A stretch of 64,000 bases of DNA, from the NCBI RefSeq assembly GCF_001434055.1, contig NZ_AZCZ01000007.1:1-64000 (forward strand), given 5' to 3'. This document shows, in pieces, positions 51,836-59,781 of this stretch. The notes under the pieces were generated by a model. It was not told where the DNA came from. It did no database searches and saw only the letters and a program-made list of their open reading frames with translations. This DNA is from Levilactobacillus parabrevis ATCC 53295 (GTDB lineage: Bacteria; Bacillota; Bacilli; Lactobacillales; Lactobacillaceae). The stretch's first letter is position 1. Each line of letters opens with the position of its first letter. The position numbers were made by a program, and so were the translations under genes.

Positions 51836-52483
51836 ATGAAAATCACAATTATTGGTGCTACCGGGATGGCCGGTTCAGCACTTGTCGCGGAAGCATTAAA
51901 GCGCGGTCACAGCGTCACGGCACTGGCGCGTTCTGCGGAAAAACTCGCTCAGCTGCCCGCCAGTCCTAACCTGACGACTAAGGTCCAGGATGCCTTTGCT
52001 TTAACTTCGGCCGATTTCGCAACGGCTGACGTCATTATCGATGCGTTTGCAACCGCACCGAGCTTGGCCTTCCAACACATTGATCTCGCAACGAGCCTGA
52101 TCGCCAAGTTCCGGGAAACGACCCACCCACGTCTCGTCTTCATTCTAGGCGCTGGTAGCCTCCAAACCGGAGATGATCATCACTTGTTCGTTAACGACAT
52201 TGCCAAAGATCCTAACGCCGCAAGCTTCCTGCGCATCCCCCAGAGCCAGCTGAAGGAACTCAACTTCCTGCGCGACGTGGACAACGTCAACTGGGTTGGT
52301 ATATCACCGTCAGCGAACTTCCATCCCGGCGCCGCTACGCCATTCTTGCTGGGTGACGATGAACTCTTAGTCAACGCCAACCAGGAATCAGGGACCTCCA
52401 CGGGTACCATGGCCGTTGCCATCTTAGATGAGATTGAACAGCCACAACACCATCAAACGCGCTTTACCGTCGCTGATAAATAA
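51836..52483 (+). CDS. NAD(P)H-binding oxidoreductase (NmrA/SDR-like)
   Basis: A 215-residue Rossmann protein. The dinucleotide motif MKITIIGATGMAGSALVAEA is perfect (GATGxxG), and FILGAGSL follows strand 5. It resembles YwnB/SDR5-type flavin or NAD(P)H-binding reductases. The frame runs back to 51776, but the ATG at 51836 behind AGGAGGTCC is clear, and the promoter just upstream leaves no room for a longer protein. It is a single gene with its own terminator. Confidence 0.87.
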   Translation: MKITIIGATGMAGSALVAEALKRGHSVTALARSAEKLAQLPASPNLTTKVQDAFALTSADFATADVIIDAFATAPSLAFQHIDLATSLIAKFRETTHPRLVFILGAGSLQTGDDHHLFVNDIAKDPNAASFLRIPQSQLKELNFLRDVDNVNWVGISPSANFHPGAATPFLLGDDELLVNANQESGTSTGTMAVAILDEIEQPQHHQTRFTVADK

Positions 52484-52489
52484 ATTTAT

Positions 52490-52523
52490 AGAGGGTTCCC
52501 GTTCCCACGGGGGCCCTTTTTTG
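52490..52523 (+). terminator. Terminator of the NAD(P)-binding protein gene
   Basis: GGGTTCCCGT and ACGGGGGCCC pair around TCCC, followed by TTTTTT. Confidence 0.8.
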
Positions 52524-52582
52524 ATATGCTTACCTATGGTCTGCACGACCGTACTTTATGCTTATAGAAAGTTGCGATTACT

Positions 52583-53926
52583 TTGAAAACTCGATTATCT
52601 TGGCGGGAACTCCTATTTATCGGCATGATGCTCTTTGGGCTCTTCTTCGGTGCCGGTAACCTGATTTTCCCCGTTTTTCTGGGCCAACAAGCCGGCCATA
52701 ACGTTGGTTTGGCGGTCATTGGTCTTCTCCTGACTGGGATTGGCCTACCCTTATTAGGGGTCACCGGGATCGGTCTAACCCGCAGTGAGGGCGTCTTCGA
52801 CCTGGCGACCAACGTCAACCGGCCCTTCGCTTACATCTTTACGGTGTTGCTCTACCTGACTGTGGGCCCGTTCTTTGCGCTCCCCCGGCTAGCCACAACG
52901 TCCTATCAGATCGGGCTCGCCCCTTTTGTGAGTCGCGGCCATCAGGGCTTGGTCCTAGCCAGTTTCTCCATTTTATTTTTCGTTGTCGCGTGGCTACTAG
53001 CTCGCAACCCCGGAAAATTGATGACTTACATTGGTAAATGGCTAACACCGATTTTTCTAATTCTGCTTGGGCTCCTGATTCTAGCCACCTTCGTCAAACC
53101 GATGGGTGGCTTCTCAGCGACTGCACGTGGCGCCTACGCAACCAGTCCACTAGCAACCGGTTTTACCGAAGGGTATAACACGTTAGATGCCTTGGCCTCA
53201 CTGGCATTTGGAATCGTCGTCATCGACAGTATCCGGGCACTAGGCGTCACCGAACCCGGTCAAATCGCTAAAGACGTGATCAAGTCCGGAACCATCAGTG
53301 TCGTTCTGATGGGCCTGATCTACACATTACTGGCCCTGATGGGCACCATGAGTCTGGGCAAGTTCGCGCCCGCTGCTAATGGCGGTATCACGTTGGCACA
53401 GATTGCCAACCAGTACTTTGGCACGTTTGGAAATATTCTATTGGCGTTAATTGTCATTATTGCCTGCCTGAAGACGGCGATCGGTCTGATCTCAGCGTTT
53501 GGGGATACCTTCCACGAGATGTTCCCCCGGTTGTCTTACACCTGGTTAATTGTCTTTGCCAGCGTGTTGCCATGCCTCTTCGCAAACGTGGGCCTGACGA
53601 AACTGATCAGCTACTCCTCACCCGTGCTCATGTTCCTGTATCCGCTAGCCATCGTCTTAATCGTGTTAGCGGTACTGTCACCCCTGCTGGGCACAAGTCG
53701 CTGGTTGTTCGGCCTAGCAATGCTGTTCACGCTGATCCCAGCCATCTTCTCGGCCGTCGCAGCACTCCCCAGCAGCCTACAACAAGCTGGCTGGAGCCGT
53801 GCAATTCTCACCCTCAATAACCAACTGCCACTGGCTGCACAAGGCTTTAGCTGGGTCGTTCCAGCATTGATTGGTGTGGTTCTGGGGTGGATTATGGGAC
53901 AGGTATTCCGATCAAAAACTGCTTGA
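52583..53926 (+). CDS. brnQ: Branched-chain amino acid transport system II carrier protein
   Basis: Cation-coupled importer of leucine, isoleucine and valine (LIVCS family), 447 residues, about 12 helices. Family hallmarks are LFGLFFGAGNLIFP in TM1 and GIGLPLLGVTGIGL in TM2, with FFALPRLATTSYQIG after TM3. The start is TTG at 52583; the ribosome binding site AGAAAG is weak, so translation may be low or coupled. A T-box could be expected for this class, but none is visible in the short leader. A terminator follows directly. Confidence 0.93.
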   Translation: MKTRLSWRELLFIGMMLFGLFFGAGNLIFPVFLGQQAGHNVGLAVIGLLLTGIGLPLLGVTGIGLTRSEGVFDLATNVNRPFAYIFTVLLYLTVGPFFALPRLATTSYQIGLAPFVSRGHQGLVLASFSILFFVVAWLLARNPGKLMTYIGKWLTPIFLILLGLLILATFVKPMGGFSATARGAYATSPLATGFTEGYNTLDALASLAFGIVVIDSIRALGVTEPGQIAKDVIKSGTISVVLMGLIYTLLALMGTMSLGKFAPAANGGITLAQIANQYFGTFGNILLALIVIIACLKTAIGLISAFGDTFHEMFPRLSYTWLIVFASVLPCLFANVGLTKLISYSSPVLMFLYPLAIVLIVLAVLSPLLGTSRWLFGLAMLFTLIPAIFSAVAALPSSLQQAGWSRAILTLNNQLPLAAQGFSWVVPALIGVVLGWIMGQVFRSKTA

Positions 53927-53933
53927 TTTTACA

Positions 53934-53969
53934 GAACCGCGTTGCCTCTAGACAACGCGGCTTTTATAT
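53934..53969 (+). terminator. Terminator of brnQ
   Basis: CCGCGTTG and CAACGCGG are perfect arms around CCTCTAGA, followed by CTTTTATATT. Confidence 0.88.
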
Positions 53970-53980
53970 TGCCAAACTTC

Positions 53981-54196
53981 CACCTTTAAAAAAGTACGTT
54001 ATTTTGATTATTCAGGCAAAGTCCAGCAAGCAACATTCAAAAAAGTGCCATTTTTTGAATGTTCACGAGATTTTTGACCCGCAACATTAAAGAAATCGCG
54101 TTTTTTTGAATGTTGCGGGTAATTTTATGTGCCAACATTCAAAAATTCGTTGTTTTTTGAATGTTGAGCTTGTATTATTAAGCCAACATTCAAAAA
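53981..54196. repeat. 51-bp-phased palindrome array upstream of the Fic gene
   Basis: Three clear palindromes with arms AACATTCAAAAA and TTTTTTGAATGTT occupy 54032-54063, 54083-54114 and 54134-54165. A single left arm lies at 54185-54196. A diverged copy lies at 53981-54012, with 24 of 33 bases matching the next copy. All left arms start exactly 51 bp apart (53981, 54032, 54083, 54134, 54185). The 19-nt linkers and the 6-8-nt loops differ between copies. The last palindrome and the half-site flank a -10-like TATTAT (54173-54178). It is therefore most likely an operator array for the fic promoter. Confidence 0.85.
54173..54178 (+). promoter_or_regulatory. -10 element of the fic gene inside the palindrome array
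   Basis: TATTAT lies between the right arm ending at 54165 and the half-site starting at 54185. Transcription would start at about the half-site. Confidence 0.5.
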
Positions 54197-54220
54197 TATA
54201 TCAAGATTAGGAGGTTGCTT

Positions 54221-55459
54221 ATGACTACCCAAGAATATCCCAGTCTAAAATCCATGTATTACCAAAACCAAGCTGGCTATCAAGACGCCGTAAATCAGCG
54301 TCGGGATAACCTCCTAACGATAAAGACCGGCTTGTTAATTTCACCATTTAAACGTGGATTTAGAACAAGTGATCATTTTGAGATTTTTTATCTGCCCGTT
54401 TTAAAAATTAGCCAACTTGAGGAACAGATTACTAAATTTTCTAGTGAAATTGAAAAGAAGATGTCTGCACTCCCCCCAGTCGCACGCGACCAAGTATTTA
54501 TTAGCAACCTTATTGATGAACTACAGAGCACCAATGAAATTGAAAACGTCCGCAGCTCTCGGGAAGAATTGGGTACCGTTATCGATCGTATTAAACAAAA
54601 TAAAGGTGACAAAGGTCGTTTCTCTGGACTGGTCAACCAATATATCAAGTTTCAAGATAACAAATATAACAAGATTCACGATGTCCAAGACTTCCGAACA
54701 ATCTGGGACGAACTCGTTAGTCAAGAAATTAAGTCCGATGATCTCCCTGACGGCGAACAGTTTCGAAAGGATGGCGAAGTCATTCGTTCCGGTGACCGCG
54801 TTGTCCATCGCGGCGATGAATCCGAAGAACAAATTATAGCGGACCTAGGGAAACTGGTTATTGAAATGAATGATGATGACATTCCCTCGCTCCCCAAATG
54901 TTTTATTGCTCACTATTTCTACGAATATGTTCATCCCTTCTACGATGGAAATGGACGAACGGGACGTTTCATTGTCTGCTCCTATCTCTCACGTAAACTA
55001 GACATGATGTCCGCCATCACCTTCTCTTCTGCAATCGTTAAGAATAAGGATACTTACTACAAAGCATTTACAGAAATGGCGAATCCCTATAATGCCGGCG
55101 AGGCTACATTCTTTATTATTACCATGATGCAACTCTTACTATCTGGTCAACAGCAGGTTATTGAAAAGCTAGACGATGACATTGACCTTCTTCAAAAAGC
55201 GAACAGCTTGACTGATGATGCTCAGCTTGAGCAACCGGCCAAAAACATTCTGTTTATTCTGTGTCAAGCCACTATCTTCGGGAAATACGTTAAACCCCTG
55301 ACAGACAAGGCTCTATCTGAATATGCCGGTCTTAGTCGCTTCCGCTTAAATAAAGCCTTAGCCAGTTTGATTCAATCTGGCTATATTGAAACAACACAGG
55401 CCAACCCAAAGACTCACAGATTAACGCTCAAGACACAGCAAGCCTTGTTTTCTAACTAA
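54221..55459 (+). CDS. Class II Fic-domain AMP-transferase with C-terminal winged helix
   Basis: A 412-residue Fic protein, predicted to transfer AMP from ATP to protein hydroxyls. The catalytic loop HPFYDGNGRTGR (238-249) is complete. An N-terminal TNEIEN (104-109) fits the (S/T)xxxE(G/N) inhibitory helix, making it a self-inhibited class II enzyme that needs no separate antitoxin. Its last 70 residues form a winged helix-turn-helix (ALSEYAGLSRFRLNKALASL), so it could bind DNA, perhaps its own upstream array. The ATG at 54221 follows AGGAGG at 6 nt; the TTG at 54215 is rejected. Its A/T content is higher than that of neighbouring genes, hinting at transfer. Confidence 0.93.
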   Translation: MTTQEYPSLKSMYYQNQAGYQDAVNQRRDNLLTIKTGLLISPFKRGFRTSDHFEIFYLPVLKISQLEEQITKFSSEIEKKMSALPPVARDQVFISNLIDELQSTNEIENVRSSREELGTVIDRIKQNKGDKGRFSGLVNQYIKFQDNKYNKIHDVQDFRTIWDELVSQEIKSDDLPDGEQFRKDGEVIRSGDRVVHRGDESEEQIIADLGKLVIEMNDDDIPSLPKCFIAHYFYEYVHPFYDGNGRTGRFIVCSYLSRKLDMMSAITFSSAIVKNKDTYYKAFTEMANPYNAGEATFFIITMMQLLLSGQQQVIEKLDDDIDLLQKANSLTDDAQLEQPAKNILFILCQATIFGKYVKPLTDKALSEYAGLSRFRLNKALASLIQSGYIETTQANPKTHRLTLKTQQALFSN

Positions 55460-55550
55460 TGGTTCTTCCAAACCTGGAGAGCCATTTTTTCTTTATCATC
55501 CCCAGAATCTATGCTAAAATCGACAAAACCAATTCGAAAGGCGCGCTCTC

Positions 55551-56234
55551 ATGAAAAAATATGCAATTATTGACCTAGATGACACCCTCCTTGACTTTAC
55601 CCGTGGCGAAAACGAAGGCGTTACCCGCTTGCTACAAAAATATGGCGTGACCGACGTGCAACGCGGGCTAGCCACCTATGTCAAGATCAATCAGGACGTC
55701 TGGCATCAAATCGAGCTGGGTGCAGACCGCGCGCCCCTGTTAGATACTCGCTTTGCCAAAGCGTTTGATGCGATGGGAATCACCGTGGATGGCCCCGCCG
55801 TTGAAAAACAATACAAAAGTATGCTCGATCACAATTACTACACCCTGCCGGGGGCCACAACCTTTCTGACAGAGCTCATTCACGCTGGTGTGACGGTGAT
55901 TGCGGGAACCAATGGTACCAAGTCCATCCAGCTCAATCGGCTCGCGGGCTCCCAGCTGACCCGCTACTTCGACAGCGTCTTCATTTCCGAGGACGTGGGC
56001 TACGACAAGCCGGACGAACGGTTCTTCGCGCCTATTTTCACGCAATATCCAATGATGACTTCCGAAAACACCGTCATGGTTGGCGACAGTCTTCATTCCG
56101 ATATCCTTGGTGCAACCAACGCCCACCTCGACAGCGTCTGGTTCAACCCGCAACATACTGCGAAATCTACTGATTACCATCCCACCTACGAAGCGGATTC
56201 CTATGTCGCCCTCAAACAGCTTCTTCTCGCTTAG
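55551..56234 (+). CDS. HAD-superfamily hydrolase (YjjG-type nucleotidase-like)
   Basis: A 227-residue phosphatase. HAD motif I is IDLDDTLLDF (Asp9/Asp11 by position), motif II is AGTNGTKSI with Thr, motif III is the Lys in YDKPDERFF, and motif IV is VMVGDSLHSDI. An alpha-helical cap lies between motifs I and II. The YjjG/YfnB subgroup removes phosphate from pyrimidine 5'-monophosphates, including non-standard ones; the substrate here is inferred. The ATG follows GAAAGGCGCG. A strong terminator follows. Confidence 0.88.
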   Translation: MKKYAIIDLDDTLLDFTRGENEGVTRLLQKYGVTDVQRGLATYVKINQDVWHQIELGADRAPLLDTRFAKAFDAMGITVDGPAVEKQYKSMLDHNYYTLPGATTFLTELIHAGVTVIAGTNGTKSIQLNRLAGSQLTRYFDSVFISEDVGYDKPDERFFAPIFTQYPMMTSENTVMVGDSLHSDILGATNAHLDSVWFNPQHTAKSTDYHPTYEADSYVALKQLLLA

Positions 56235-56239
56235 ATAGT

Positions 56240-56282
56240 CGAATCGCCCGTTAGCAATCAATGATGCTAGCGGGCGATTTGT
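56240..56282 (+). terminator. Terminator of the HAD hydrolase gene
   Basis: AATCGCCCG and CGGGCGATT, extended inward by TTAGCA/TGCTAG, followed by TGTTTG. Strong stem, modest T-run. Confidence 0.75.
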
Positions 56283-56342
56283 TTGAAGATTGGAAACTAT
56301 TTTAACTTTTAGGTATTAATTTACCCCTTTAACCAGATTTTC

Positions 56343-56348
56343 TGGTAT
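56343..56348 (+). promoter_or_regulatory. Extended -10 element of the 87-residue membrane protein gene
   Basis: TGGTATGAT forms an extended -10 about 60 bp before the start codon. Confidence 0.5.
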
Positions 56349-56410
56349 GATGGTAACAAGTTATAACCGAAATCTCATATTCTCATTTAAGCGAAACGAG
56401 GTGAAGACCC

Positions 56411-56674
56411 ATGACCGAAGCCCACTTCTCAGCAACCCCCGCTAAAATCGGTGTCATCCTTTTAACGCTGGTTCTACTGTTTGCCATGCTGTTCCTTCAG
56501 GATCCCAAAATCGTTGCTTTTCTCTGCTTTAGTTCGTTAATCACTGCAATGCTGCATTTTAACGTTTTCGAGAGTACGACCGATGCCAACCCGTTGAATC
56601 GGATTGACCTGACGCTTCAAATTATTTTCTTAGTTACCTCCATTGGTAGAGCATTTATCCTTGGTGGAAATTAA
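56411..56674 (+). CDS. Small membrane protein, 87 residues
   Basis: Three hydrophobic segments (about 11-28, 33-50 and 67-84) with short loops. The ATG follows GAGGTGAAG and an extended -10 promoter lies upstream, so it is likely expressed. I do not recognise the family. It is convergent with an antitoxin-like gene across a shared terminator. Confidence 0.65.
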   Translation: MTEAHFSATPAKIGVILLTLVLLFAMLFLQDPKIVAFLCFSSLITAMLHFNVFESTTDANPLNRIDLTLQIIFLVTSIGRAFILGGN

Positions 56675-56677
56675 CAA

Positions 56678-56716
56678 CCGGCCACGCTATCCCCCACGGA
56701 AGCGCGGCTTTTTTTA
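56678..56716. terminator. Terminator between the 87-residue protein and the antitoxin-like gene
   Basis: GCCACGCT and AGCGCGGC pair with one mismatch around about 12 nt, followed by TTTTTTT. The T-run overlaps the end of the convergent gene. Confidence 0.65.
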
Positions 56717-56944
56717 GCCCCATTCAATCTTATCAAGATCCAAGTACCCCGTATCTTGCATGGGCTGTTGGGCCGCTTCTAAAGCAGCCTTCAGCGCTTC
56801 CCACTCATGCTTTGCGACAATGACGACCGAACTGGCATCGTTGCCGTCCGTGGGTGTCACGACAACCATCTCCTGTTGCTGATTCACCTCATCTAGTATC
56901 TGCAGTAATGCTTGCTGCGCGGCAGCCGGTGAATAACGTTTCAT
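56714..56944 (-). CDS. Orphan YefM/Phd-type antitoxin-like protein
   Basis: A 76-residue protein beginning MKRYSPAAAQQALLQILDEV, with a strand VVVTPTDGN then SVVIVAKHEWEALKAAL. This is the pattern of YefM/Phd antitoxins: an N-terminal dimeric DNA-binding fold with the SVVIV(S/A)xxEW(E/D)A signature. The acidic tail would normally wrap a YoeB/Txe toxin. No such toxin gene lies downstream or upstream, so it is an orphan: a remnant, or a stand-alone repressor. The ATG lies behind GGGGGACACAAT, a weak site. Confidence 0.7.
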   Translation of the reverse strand: MKRYSPAAAQQALLQILDEVNQQQEMVVVTPTDGNDASSVVIVAKHEWEALKAALEAAQQPMQDTGYLDLDKIEWG

Positions 56945-57027
56945 ATTGTGTCCCCCAATGACTTAAAAATCCCGTCAGCGTTGATTTTCAGCGTTAACGG
57001 GTTCTCCGAATGACCATCTATGCTTCT

Positions 57028-57408
57028 CTACGCTGGTAAAGTCACCAACGTCCCCAGTAAGACAACTGCCAGCAAGATCTGACTGCTGACTAAATACCAC
57101 GCCTGTCGTCGCCACAACGCCCGCGTACCAGCCGGATATTGCCGGTGACGGTGCTGACAATAGCTCATGACAAGCGCCACGCTATCCACCAATAATAGCA
57201 GACCAATGACTCGTGGATTCAGCCACGTCGGTCGCCACAGCCCCACCGCAACGTACGCCAAGCCAAGATACAAGAAACCATGATACACCGCGACGCTCCG
57301 CCGCGATTGGCGCACAGCACCTTGCTGAAGCCGATGCAACGTATGGTGGTGTAAGCCATGACTGATCAACACCAAGATAATCCCCAGGCCCAACAGACTC
57401 ATCCGCAT
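57028..57408 (-). CDS. Hypothetical membrane protein, 126 residues
   Basis: Four hydrophobic segments, with basic His/Arg-rich loops (HHHTLHRLQQG, RQSRRS, HRHRQYPAG). The ATG is preceded by GGGGAG at 9 nt. A short hairpin with CCCGT/ACGGG and ATTTTT lies between it and the antitoxin-like gene. I do not recognise the family; it may be a small integral membrane protein such as DUF-type transport accessory proteins. Confidence 0.6.
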   Translation of the reverse strand: MRMSLLGLGIILVLISHGLHHHTLHRLQQGAVRQSRRSVAVYHGFLYLGLAYVAVGLWRPTWLNPRVIGLLLLVDSVALVMSYCQHRHRQYPAGTRALWRRQAWYLVSSQILLAVVLLGTLVTLPA

Positions 57409-57801
57409 ATGTAAAAACTCCCCAGTGGCTTTAATTTGATTACCCAGAGTTCAATCCTACCGAAATTTGTCCGCGATTCCCAGCCAACCATCGTCCGTCC
57501 ACCAATATCACATCCCCGTGACAGACGACCTTTTCGCTCCCACGTGACAGTAACCACCCTAAGCGGTGAAGTTAGCCTGCCATCAAACCGATTAAGCGGT
57601 GCCCAGTTATCTCACTACATCATTTAGCTTAGCAAGCCTGTGTGTGGTTTATGCAAAGAACATGTAAAGGTTCTGTATCTCTGTTATTAATCAAATGATA
57701 ATTATTAATAACTAATAAAATGATAACAAAAAAGGGGACCGCAATATAACTGTCGCAGTCCCCTTTACTATCTTCAAAACTAAATATTGTCGAAACGTCT
57801 G
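57409..57801. other. Intergenic region downstream of mnmG
   Basis: The left part (about 57430-57620) is G+C-rich, with short open stretches on both strands but no start, ribosome binding site or recognisable domain. It may be decayed coding DNA. The right part is very A/T-rich and ends in the mnmG terminator. In many Firmicutes rsmG or noc and parAB follow mnmG; they are absent here. Confidence 0.4.
57727..57770 (-). terminator. Terminator of mnmG
   Basis: AAAGGGGAC and GTCCCCTTT are perfect outer arms with partial inner GC pairing; on the minus strand TTTTTTGTT follows. Confidence 0.85.
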
Positions 57802-59712
57802 CTACTTCACTTTTGCAATCTTCCCCTGTTCGATATACACACTCAGGATCGCGATATCAGCTGGGTTGACCCCACTGATCCGACTAGCTTGTGCCACCGT
57901 TTCCGGTTGGATCTTCTTTAACTTTTGGTGCGCTTCCGTTGCCAGCCCGTCAATTGCATCGTAATCGATGTTGGCAGGAATTGCCTTGGCTTCCATCCGC
58001 TTTAACTTCGCCACGTTGGCTTCCGCCTTCTTGATGTAGCCGGCGTACTTCAGCGAGATCTCAATTTCTTCCACGATGTGCCGGTCCACCGGTTGTTCTG
58101 GCGCTGGAATGAACTGTAGCAACGTCTGGTAGTCCACGTATGGCCGACGCAGGAAGACTGCGGCTAATACACCGTCTTGCAACGGCTTGTCACCGTGGCT
58201 CTCGATGAAGGCGTTGATGGCGTCGTTCGGCTTGATCCGGATGCTGTTCAACCGGTCAATTTCAGCCTGTAAGGCGGCCTTCTTGGCTAAGAAATCATCG
58301 TAGCGTTCGTCGCTGATCAGGCCCAATTCATGCCCCTTGGCCGTCAAACGCAAATCGGCGTTGTCGTGGCGCAAGATCAAGCGGTATTCGGCCCGACTCG
58401 TCAACAGACGGTAAGGTTCCTTGGTTCCCTTGGTCACCAAATCATCGACCATGACGCCGATGTAAGCATCGGAACGCTTCAACGTGAACCCAGGCTTGCC
58501 CAGTGCCCGCAAACCGGCGTTGATTCCGGCTAACAAGCCTTGACCAGCGGCTTCTTCATAACCGGAAGTCCCATTGGTTTGGCCTGCTGTAAACAGGTTC
58601 TTCAATGGCTTAGTTTCCAGGGTTGGCCGCAATTGGTAAGGCGCAACGACATCGTATTCGATGGCGTAGCCTGGCCGCATCATTTGTGCGTCTTCGAGAC
58701 CCTGAATCGAATGCAAGATCTTCTGTTGCACTTCTTCTGGCATGGAGGTTGAAAGCCCCTGAACGTACCATTCATCGGTGTTCCGGCCTTCTGGTTCCAG
58801 GAAGAGCTGGTGACGTGGCTTGTCGGCAAACCGGACGATCTTGTCTTCGATCGATGGACAGTAACGCGGACCGACACCCTCAATAACACCCGTAAACATT
58901 GGGGCGCGGTTGAGGTTAGCCTTGATGATCTCATGCGTCTTTTGGTTCGTGTAAGTCAGCCAGCAAGACAGTTGGTTCTTGAGATCAAGGTAGGCGCTAT
59001 CTGGCGTCGTGAAGCTAAAGTGGTTCGGCTCCTTGTCCCCAGGTTGTTCCTCAGTCTCGTCGTAGTGAATCGTGTTCCCATCGACCCGTGGTGGCGTCCC
59101 AGTCTTAAAGCGTTCCAGATCAAAACCATACTTAGGCAGGTTGGCCGTCAGCTTGTTGGCTGGTTGAGAGTTGTTAGGACCAGAAGAGTACATCAACTCA
59201 CCGATGATGATCTTGCCTCGCGCTGCAGTTCCAGCCGCAATGACAACGGCCTTGGCCCGGTAACGCGCACCGGTGTTGGTGATGACCCCTTTGCAGGCGC
59301 CGTCTTCCACGATCAAATCATCCACGATTCCCTGACGCAAAGTCAAATTAGGTTCTCGTTCGATGGTGTGCTTCATTTCAGCATGGTAGGCGTGCTTGTC
59401 GGCTTGGGCGCGTAAGGCACGGACGGCCGGGCCCTTCCCGGTGTTGAGCATCCGCATCTGAACGTAGGTCTTGTCGATGTTACGTCCCATTTCGCCACCC
59501 AGGGCGTCAATTTCACGGACGACGATCCCCTTAGCTGGGCCCCCAACGGATGGGTTACATGGCATAAATGCCACCATATCCAGGTTGATCGTCATCAGTA
59601 AGGTCTTGTTGCCCATCCGGGCTGCGGCCAGCGCCGCTTCACTACCGGCATGACCGGCTCCGACAACGATAACGTCGAAGTCCTGTCCCGGATATTCAAT
59701 TACTTCAGTCAT
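57802..59712 (-). CDS. mnmG: tRNA uridine-5-carboxymethylaminomethyl modification enzyme MnmG
   Basis: FAD-dependent partner of MnmE that builds the cmnm5 group on U34 of several tRNAs. The 636 residues start with the FAD fold [20 protein letters not shown], followed by the GidA signatures [10 protein letters not shown] and [16 protein letters not shown] (first and second blocks). [18 protein letters not shown] lies near residue 370, and the helical MnmE-binding C terminus ends in [10 protein letters not shown]. The ATG lies behind AGGGAAAG. It is transcribed after mnmE with about 70 nt between. Confidence 0.97.
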   Translation of the reverse strand: MTEVIEYPGQDFDVIVVGAGHAGSEAALAAARMGNKTLLMTINLDMVAFMPCNPSVGGPAKGIVVREIDALGGEMGRNIDKTYVQMRMLNTGKGPAVRALRAQADKHAYHAEMKHTIEREPNLTLRQGIVDDLIVEDGACKGVITNTGARYRAKAVVIAAGTAARGKIIIGELMYSSGPNNSQPANKLTANLPKYGFDLERFKTGTPPRVDGNTIHYDETEEQPGDKEPNHFSFTTPDSAYLDLKNQLSCWLTYTNQKTHEIIKANLNRAPMFTGVIEGVGPRYCPSIEDKIVRFADKPRHQLFLEPEGRNTDEWYVQGLSTSMPEEVQQKILHSIQGLEDAQMMRPGYAIEYDVVAPYQLRPTLETKPLKNLFTAGQTNGTSGYEEAAGQGLLAGINAGLRALGKPGFTLKRSDAYIGVMVDDLVTKGTKEPYRLLTSRAEYRLILRHDNADLRLTAKGHELGLISDERYDDFLAKKAALQAEIDRLNSIRIKPNDAINAFIESHGDKPLQDGVLAAVFLRRPYVDYQTLLQFIPAPEQPVDRHIVEEIEISLKYAGYIKKAEANVAKLKRMEAKAIPANIDYDAIDGLATEAHQKLKKIQPETVAQASRISGVNPADIAILSVYIEQGKIAKVK

Positions 59713-59781
59713 GGTTCTTTCCCTCCATGCCCAATCGTCGTAGCGGCGGTCAAGCGGTCTCTTTGTGGTTTGAATTTAACG

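Noticed and set aside
52500-52582. T-box or leucine-responsive leader before brnQ
   Set aside because: The leader is only about 60 nt after a terminator and has none of the T-box sequence motifs.
53981-54196. CRISPR-like repeat/spacer array
   Set aside because: Repeats are perfect palindromes with variable loops, the linkers are only 19 nt, there are four or five units, and no cas genes are near. The position on the fic promoter fits an operator better.
57436-57627. 63-residue ORF in the spacer after mnmG
   Set aside because: No ribosome binding site, low-complexity composition and no hydrophobic or domain pattern; the region looks non-coding or decayed.
58810-59415. 201-residue ORF opposite mnmG
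   Set aside because: Antisense to a highly conserved gene; composition follows the complement of mnmG codons.
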